Positions 31,218 through 35,713 of a DNA stretch of 35,713 bases are shown in pieces. This stretch comes from Solirubrobacteraceae bacterium (lineage in GTDB: Bacteria; Actinomycetota; Thermoleophilia; Solirubrobacterales; Solirubrobacteraceae), in NCBI GenBank assembly GCA_030447785.1, contig JAUJOF010000003.1, positions 1 to 35,713 on the forward strand, in the 5' to 3' direction. The notes under the pieces were generated by a model that made no database searches, was not told where the DNA came from, and saw only the letters and a list, made by a program, of their open reading frames with translations. Position 1 is the first letter of the stretch. Each line of letters begins with the position of its first letter. The translations under genes were made by a program, and so were the position numbers.

Positions 31218-31663
31218 AGGCTGGCATCCCAGCCATCACGCTCCAGCGTCTCGATCTTGGCCAGCCGGCGCGCGTGTCGCTCCTCGCCGCTGAAGGCCGC
31301 GTCGGCGAAGGCCACCGCCAGCTCGCCGGCCACTGCCGGGCCGATCACCCGGGCGCCCAGGCACAGCAGGTTGCAGTCGTCGTGGGAGACGCACTGGGCG
31401 GCGCTGTAGTGGTCGTGGCAGGTCGCCGCCCGGATGCCCTCGAGCTTGGTGGCCGCCACGCTCACCCCGGCCCCCGAGCCGCACACCACGATCCCGCGCG
31501 CCGCCTCCTCCTCGTGCACCGCGGCGGCCACCGCCAGCGCCGCGTCGGGGTAGTCGTCGCAGGTGCCCAGGTCGTCGACCTCGTGCCCGGCGGCGCGCAG
31601 CGCCTCCACCACCGCCTCGCGCAACGACTCGCCCGCGTGGTCGAAGCCACAGGCCAGCTTCAC
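31214..31663 (-). CDS. rpiB: Ribose-5-phosphate isomerase B
   Basis: A 149-aa RpiB/LacAB-family isomerase. CGFDHAGESLREAV at the N-terminus, VCGSGAGVSVAATKLEGIRAA with the catalytic Cys region, and DDCNLLCLGARVIGP are diagnostic. It converts ribulose-5-phosphate and ribose-5-phosphate in the non-oxidative branch. GTG 31663 overlaps the stop of the ROK kinase reading frame by four bases (GTGA), and its own stop overlaps pgi, so all are translated as a chain. Full length. Confidence 0.95.
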   Translation of the reverse strand: MKLACGFDHAGESLREAVVEALRAAGHEVDDLGTCDDYPDAALAVAAAVHEEEAARGIVVCGSGAGVSVAATKLEGIRAATCHDHYSAAQCVSHDDCNLLCLGARVIGPAVAGELAVAFADAAFSGEERHARRLAKIETLERDGWDASL

Positions 31664-32542
31664 GCCGCCGCCTCCTCCCGCTCGCGCTCCTGACCGGCCA
31701 GCAGCGCGGCGCCCAGCACGCCGGCCTCGCCGCCGCGGCGCGCAAGACGGATCTCGGTGCGCGTGCCCACACCGGGCAGCATAAGGCGCTGCGCAACATC
31801 GCGCAGTGGCCCGAGCAGCAGCTCGCCGGCGGCCGACACGCCGCCCCCGATGGCCACCACGGCCGGGTCGAGGAGGTTGATCAGGTTGGCCACCCCCACG
31901 CCCAGGCGCTCGCCGAGGATGCGGACGGCCTCCACGCCGGCCGCCTCGCCGCGCCGGGCGGCCGCCACCGCGGCGCGCCCGTTCTCCAGGCCCCGCTCGG
32001 CGGCCAGGCGGCCCAGCGCGCCGCCGGAGGCCCAGGCCTCCCACGAGTCGGGATGGGGCGGGGTGGCGCTCGCAGGCGCGCCCGCGGCGACGTCGGCCGC
32101 GACGATCATGTGGCCGACCTCGGCGGCCGCCCCCGTGGCGCCGCGGTACACGCGCCCGTCGATCACCACGCCGCCGCCCAGGCCGGTGCCCACGGTGACC
32201 ATCACGAGGTCGTCCGTGCTGGGGTCCATCTCCTCGCCCAGCGTTGTCGACGAACACGGGCAGGCCGAGGCGCTCGCGCAGCACCTCGCGCAGGGGGACG
32301 CCGGCCAGCGGGATGTTGACGCTGAAGCGCGCGGTTCCCGTGGCGAAGTCGATCACCGAGGGCACCGCGACGCCGACGGCCTCGGCCGCGCCGGCCTCCC
32401 GGATGCGCGCCTCGAGGTCATCCAGGAGCGCCTCGGTGTCGCCGGTAGGGGTGGGGGTGGAGACCGGCTCGTCCAGATGCCCGTCCTCCAGGGCGGCCAC
32501 CGCAATCTTCGTCCCGCCCACGTCGACGCCGAGCAGCCTCAC
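31660..32542 (-). pseudogene. ROK-family glucokinase with internal deletion/frameshift
   Basis: Two frames together spell one ROK kinase. From GTG 32542, 100 codons read GVDVGGTKIAVAAL (ATP phosphate loop) through VGVAVPSVID to GLPVFVDN at 32243. The rest reads in another frame from 32241: LGEEMDPSTDD, VMVTVGTGLGGGVV, VYRGATGAAAEVGHM and AIGGGVSAAGEL. ROK proteins normally continue DN-DANxAA-LGE, so about 17 bp are missing, among them the catalytic Asp motif. With it restored, the protein would be about 299 aa, the normal length. Neither fragment can work alone. A sequencing or assembly error is possible, though 17 bp is more than a usual indel error. It overlaps rpiB and the RibD-C-like gene by four bases, like an intact operon member. 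The C-terminal ROK Cys cluster is reduced here. Confidence 0.85.
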
Positions 32543-33240
32543 GCCGGGAACTCTCTCACGATGCGGTAGCGCAGGAACAGGGCGCCTTCGGCCTCCAGCA
32601 CCCAGATCAGCTCCAGCGCCGGCGCGGGGTCGAGCTCCGCGCCGGCGAGCAGGGCCAGAGGAGACCGGCCGCCGACCAGCAGCGGCGAGACGGTCACGAA
32701 CAGCTCGTCCACCACTCCGGCGCCCAGCAGTCCGCGCAGCAGCGTGGGCCCGCCCTCGCACAGCAGCGCGCGCACCCCGTGCTCGGCGCGCAGGCGGCGC
32801 AGGGCCGCGATCGGCTCGGCGTCATCGCCCGTGAGCACCACCGCGGGCTGCTCGGGGTCGTTGAGCAGCGGCACGTCGGGAACGTCCCCCGAGCGGGTGA
32901 GCACGACCGCCAGCGGGTCGGCGGCCAGACCGCGGGCCTCGCGCTGGGCGCGCCGGTCGGCATCGCGCACCAGACGGCCGTAGTTCTCGGCGCGCAGCGT
33001 GGCGGTGCCGGCCAGCACCGCGTCGACCTGGGCACGCAGGCCGTGGAAGACCACCCGGTCGGCGCGGACGGTCAGAGCCCTGGAACCCCCGCCCACGGCG
33101 GCGCGTCCGTCGACGCTGACGACCATGTTGGCCAGCACGGCGGGACGCTCGGGCGGCGCCAGCGCGCCCGGCGCGAGCCCGTCCAGCGCGCGTTCACCGG
33201 CGACGATCGCGTGGTCGGGGAACAGACGCCGCAGGCGCAC
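32539..33240 (-). CDS. RibD C-terminal-domain reductase (DHFR-like)
   Basis: A 233-aa protein of the RibD_C/dihydrofolate-reductase-like family. RPAVLANMVVSVDGRAA starts the domain, HGLRAQVDAVLAGTATLRAENYGRL is the typical NADPH/substrate segment, and ALLCEGGPTLLRGLLGAGVVDELFVTVSPLLVGG closes it (landmarks). Stand-alone members reduce riboflavin-pathway pyrimidines or unrelated substrates; no riboflavin gene is near, so the substrate is open. GTG 33240 gives the start; the frame beyond is not protein-like. The stop overlaps the ROK start by four bases, making it the first gene of the rok-rpiB-pgi chain. Divergent from the antiporter gene with 72 bp between starts. Confidence 0.87.
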   Translation of the reverse strand: MRLRRLFPDHAIVAGERALDGLAPGALAPPERPAVLANMVVSVDGRAAVGGGSRALTVRADRVVFHGLRAQVDAVLAGTATLRAENYGRLVRDADRRAQREARGLAADPLAVVLTRSGDVPDVPLLNDPEQPAVVLTGDDAEPIAALRRLRAEHGVRALLCEGGPTLLRGLLGAGVVDELFVTVSPLLVGGRSPLALLAGAELDPAPALELIWVLEAEGALFLRYRIVREFPA

Positions 33241-33312
33241 GGGCCGCGCTCTACCCCGCGGGCCGACCCGAGCAGTCGTGCCACCCGAGCCATCCCTGGC
33301 AAGCTGGTCGAG

Positions 33313-35094
33313 GTGACCGACGGCCAGATGCTGCTCGCCTTCGGGGGGCTCCTCGTGGCCGGGCTCGTCGCCTCCCTGCTCGCGGGGCGCCTGCGGATAC
33401 CCGGCCTCGTCGTGCTCCTGGGCGTCGGCATGGTCATCGGCACCGACGGCCTCGGGCTCGTCGACTTCGACGACGTCGAGCTGGCCCGCACCGTGGGGAT
33501 CATCGCGCTGGTCCTGATCCTCTTCGAGGGCGGGCTGGCCGCCGGCTGGGCGGAGATCCGCCCGGTGCTGGGGCCGTCGCTGGCCATGGCCGTGGTGGGC
33601 ACCGCACTCACCGCGGTGATCACCGGGCTGGCCGCGGCCTGGCTGCTGGGTCTCACCGTCCTGCAGGGCCTGCTCGTCGGCGCGGTGCTCTCCTCCACCG
33701 ACGGCGCGGCGATCTTCGCGATCCTGCGCGGCTCGACCCTGCGCCGGCGCCTGGCGCGCACCCTGGAGGGCGAGGCCGGCTTCAACGACCCCGTCGCCGT
33801 GCTGCTGGTGCTCGGCTTCATCGCGCTGATCCAGGAGCCGGCCTACGGCCTCGTCGACTTCGTCGGGGAGCTCGTGCTCGAGCTGGGGGTGGGCGCGGTG
33901 ATCGGGCTGGCCATCGGCTGGCTCGCCGTGCGCGCGCTGGACAGGATCACGCTCGCCTCCGCGGGTCTGTATCCCGTGGCGTCGATCGCGATCGTCGCCG
34001 TCGCCTACGGGGCCGCCGACGTGGCCCACGGCTCGGGGTTCCTCGCCGTCTATCTCACCGGCCTGGCCATCGGCTCGAGCACCGTGCCGGCCAAGCGGAC
34101 CATCGTCACGTTCCACGACGGCCTCGCGTGGGTGGCCCAGCTGCTCATGTTCCTGACGCTGGGGCTGCTGGTGTTCCCCAGCCAGATCGGCGCGATCGCC
34201 CTGCAGGGCACGGTCGTCGCGGTGCTGCTCGCCGTGGTCGCCCGGCCGCTGGCCACGCTCATCTCCACCGTCGGCGCCGGGTTCACGTTGCCCGAACGCG
34301 TGGTGCTGGGCTGGGCGGGGCTGCGCGGGGCGGTGCCCGTGGTGCTGGCCACCTTCCCGCTGCTGGCCGGGGTGGAGGGCAGCGAGAGCCTGTTCAACCT
34401 CGTCTTCTTCGTGGTCGTGCTTTCGGTGCTCGCCCAGGGGCTGACCTTCGAGTCGCTCGCCCGGGGGCTGGGGGTGACCACCGACGAGGCCGCGGTGCCC
34501 ATGCAGCTCATGGAGCCGGCGACCATCCGCCGGATGGGCGCGGAGATCGTGGAGTTTCCGGTGGCGCTGACCGACGCGGCGGCCGGGCGGCTGGTGCGCG
34601 AGCTGGGGCTGCCCCGCGAAGCGCTGCTCAACGTCATCGTGCGCGATGAGCAGGCCATCCCCCCGCGGGGCTCCACGCGCATCGAACCCGGCGACCGCCT
34701 GCACGTGCTCGTGCGCCAGGAGGCGGCGGTGGAGTTCCGCGAGCTGATGCGCCGCTGGCGCGAGGGCCCGCTCGAGGTGCGCGCCCGCCCCAAGCCCGTA
34801 CCCGGCTACCCCGCTGTGTTCACCACGCGCCCGTGGCGCCCCACCGACGGCGACCCGCAGGCGCCCGAGCGCATCGACGGCACGGCGGTGGCGGTGCGCC
34901 TGCGCACGCGCCGCGACGCCCCCGGAACCCTGCTCGCGCTCGAGGACGGCTCCTTCGCGGTGGCCGGCCCGGTGTTGGCCCGCGGGTCCCCGGGGCCGCT
35001 GCAGGACTTCGCGCGCCGCCGCGCGGCCCGCGCGCGCACCGAGGCCGACCGGGCCTGGTGGCGCGAGGTGATCGGGGCGCTGGCGGCGATCTGA
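33313..35094 (+). CDS. CPA1-type cation/proton antiporter with C-terminal TrkA_C domain
   Basis: A 593-aa membrane protein from GTG 33313; ATG 33328 would be five residues shorter. About 11-12 hydrophobic segments span residues 5-390, including IIALVLILFEGGL, STDGAAIFAILRG, EAGFNDPVAVLLVL (conserved ND motif of CPA1 ion exchange) and GWAGLRGAVPVVLATFPLL. Residues about 415-475 (FPVALTDAAAGRLVRELG to GDRLHVLVRQ) form a TrkA_C/RCK-C ligand-binding domain, as in potassium/proton antiporters CvrA/NhaP2. A hydrophilic tail of about 115 residues follows. It probably exports K+ or Na+ for H+ and may respond to a nucleotide ligand; the ion is not readable from sequence. Confidence 0.92.
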   Translation: MTDGQMLLAFGGLLVAGLVASLLAGRLRIPGLVVLLGVGMVIGTDGLGLVDFDDVELARTVGIIALVLILFEGGLAAGWAEIRPVLGPSLAMAVVGTALTAVITGLAAAWLLGLTVLQGLLVGAVLSSTDGAAIFAILRGSTLRRRLARTLEGEAGFNDPVAVLLVLGFIALIQEPAYGLVDFVGELVLELGVGAVIGLAIGWLAVRALDRITLASAGLYPVASIAIVAVAYGAADVAHGSGFLAVYLTGLAIGSSTVPAKRTIVTFHDGLAWVAQLLMFLTLGLLVFPSQIGAIALQGTVVAVLLAVVARPLATLISTVGAGFTLPERVVLGWAGLRGAVPVVLATFPLLAGVEGSESLFNLVFFVVVLSVLAQGLTFESLARGLGVTTDEAAVPMQLMEPATIRRMGAEIVEFPVALTDAAAGRLVRELGLPREALLNVIVRDEQAIPPRGSTRIEPGDRLHVLVRQEAAVEFRELMRRWREGPLEVRARPKPVPGYPAVFTTRPWRPTDGDPQAPERIDGTAVAVRLRTRRDAPGTLLALEDGSFAVAGPVLARGSPGPLQDFARRRAARARTEADRAWWREVIGALAAI

Positions 35095-35157
35095 AGCCGT
35101 CCAGCGCCGCCGTCCGCGCTCAGCGGCCGCGGGTGGGGTGCCGATGGGTGTCCCGAG

Positions 35158-35499
35158 ATGCTCCCCGCCATCCTGCGCACGGCGGCGGCGATCGCCAGCC
35201 TGGTGGTCGTCCTCGCCTTCGCGCTGTTCGCCGCCGACCAGTTCGCCTCCGCGCGCGACCAGGCCCGCGCCGACCTGGGCGCGATCGGCACGCTGTACGA
35301 GAACGACAACCGCCAGGCCGCCCGGGGCTGGCTGCGCGACGACATCGACGCGGTGGCCGGCGTTCTGACCGCCCCGTTCGCCTGGGCGGGGGCGGGCGAG
35401 GAACCCTGGGGGATCAAGGGCGGCCCGGTCGTGCTCGCCCTGCTGGTCTACGGCGTGGGCGGGGCCACGCTGGCGCGCTGGGTCGATCAGCGGGGCTGA
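35158..35499 (+). CDS. Small membrane protein of unknown function (113 aa)
   Basis: Two hydrophobic segments (about residues 5-25 and 90-107) flank a hydrophilic middle with DNRQAARGWLRDDIDAV. I do not recognise a family. The helical, charged middle could face the cytosol or the outside. It follows the antiporter gene after 63 bases and precedes the carbonic anhydrase gene by 68, on the same strand; an accessory role in ion or CO2 handling is only a guess. ATG 35158 is used. Codon use is like its neighbours. Confidence 0.7.
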   Translation: MLPAILRTAAAIASLVVVLAFALFAADQFASARDQARADLGAIGTLYENDNRQAARGWLRDDIDAVAGVLTAPFAWAGAGEEPWGIKGGPVVLALLVYGVGGATLARWVDQRG

Positions 35500-35567
35500 A
35501 GCCGCCCCCAATACGGAACCGGGTATTCTCGATCGGGATAGCCGGGTTACGAGGAGAGAGGCGATCC

Positions 35568-35713
35568 GTGAGCACGACCGACGAGCTGCTGCAAAACGCG
35601 CGCGAGTACGAGCAGGGATTCGACAAGGGCGACCTTCCGCTCCCGCCGGCGCGCAAGGTCGCCGTGGTCGCGTGCATGGACGCGCGGTTGAACCCCTACG
35701 GGATCCTGGGGCT
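35568..35713 (+). CDS. Beta-carbonic anhydrase, 3' part outside window
   Basis: The frame starts at GTG 35568, about eight bases after the purine-rich GAGGAGAGAGG. The first 48 residues are visible. After a charged N-terminus (LLQNAREYEQGFDKGDLP) comes VAVVACMDARLNPYGILG. C36 is the first zinc ligand and D38/R40 the Asp-Arg pair that controls zinc access in beta-carbonic anhydrases. The enzyme interconverts CO2 and bicarbonate in the cytosol. The remaining zinc ligands (His, Cys) would be beyond the window. The short, mycobacterial-like N-terminus fits the actinobacterial type. Confidence 0.88.
   Translation, partial: MSTTDELLQNAREYEQGFDKGDLPLPPARKVAVVACMDARLNPYGILG

Noticed and set aside
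31214..32761. Single fused minus-strand frame joining the ROK start and RpiB
   Set aside because: The frame is open by chance after the ROK frameshift; its middle part is Arg/Gly-rich shadow sequence, and RpiB has its own GTG start overlapping the ROK stop.
32539..35511. 990-codon minus-strand frame opposite the antiporter
   Set aside because: Antisense to a clear membrane transporter, with His/Arg/Gly-rich composition typical of shadow frames; only the 32539-33240 part is a real domain.
35515..35545. GGAACC motif as an ECF sigma promoter of the carbonic anhydrase gene
   Set aside because: No CGTT- or CGTC-like -10 at the 16-18 base spacing required.

Overview
The window reads as chromosomal DNA of a very GC-rich Gram-positive bacterium, most likely an actinobacterium of the Thermoleophilia/Solirubrobacterales type. 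This is inferred from codon use saturated with G/C at third positions, frequent GTG starts, apparently leaderless genes, an OpcA-linked oxidative pentose-phosphate operon, egtB/egtD, an SSI-like inhibitor and a DUF6458 protein. No rRNA, tRNA, CRISPR array or prophage was recognised. The first ~190 bases are almost pure G and C runs and look like a damaged contig end rather than biology.

Layout. 191-2889 (+): the end of an NlpC/P60-like cell-wall hydrolase, a LOG-family protein and an acyl-CoA ligase. 2896-6553: a tandem-receiver LuxR regulator (-) divergent from a secreted subtilisin-like protease (+). 6575-12636: an unusual divergent five-gene cluster. On the minus strand it holds a radical SAM enzyme fused to a degenerate metallophosphoesterase, a TIGR04283-type glycosyltransferase and a second radical SAM enzyme; on the plus strand a flavoprotein and a CDP-alcohol phosphatidyltransferase-like membrane protein. 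It is the best candidate for an undescribed pathway. 12669-15697: small envelope and housekeeping genes: an SSI-like lipoprotein, a cold-shock protein, a rhodanese, a lipoprotein, DUF6458, a 67-aa ORF and a membrane-anchored zincin. 15705-15872: a compact palindromic MITE-like insertion with 5-bp direct repeats. 15959-18928: acyl-CoA synthetase plus thiolase. 19017-21545: a YihY/BrkB membrane protein and a FAD/Rieske oxidoreductase.

21556-24421 (-): egtB-egtD-SDR, joined by 4-nt overlaps, for the central steps of ergothioneine synthesis; divergent from it is a degenerate metallo-beta-lactamase-fold protein. 25157-33240 (-): sugar-phosphate metabolism in two blocks. The upstream block is a RibD-C-like reductase, a frameshifted ROK glucokinase, rpiB and pgi. 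The downstream block is gnd, zwf, opcA, a 28-codon micro-ORF and pgl. A strong hairpin lies between them. Together they cover glucose phosphorylation, isomerisation and the NADPH-generating oxidative branch. 33313-35713 (+): a CPA1-type cation/proton antiporter, a small membrane protein and the start of a beta-carbonic anhydrase.

Fine-scale points: a deletion in the ROK kinase that removes its catalytic-Asp motif; a perfect 55-bp tandem duplication covering the convergent stop codons of the MBL protein and pgl; a micro-ORF locked between opcA and pgl by 4-nt overlaps on both sides; and several very short divergent promoter regions with -10-like hexamers 7-8 nt before the start codon.
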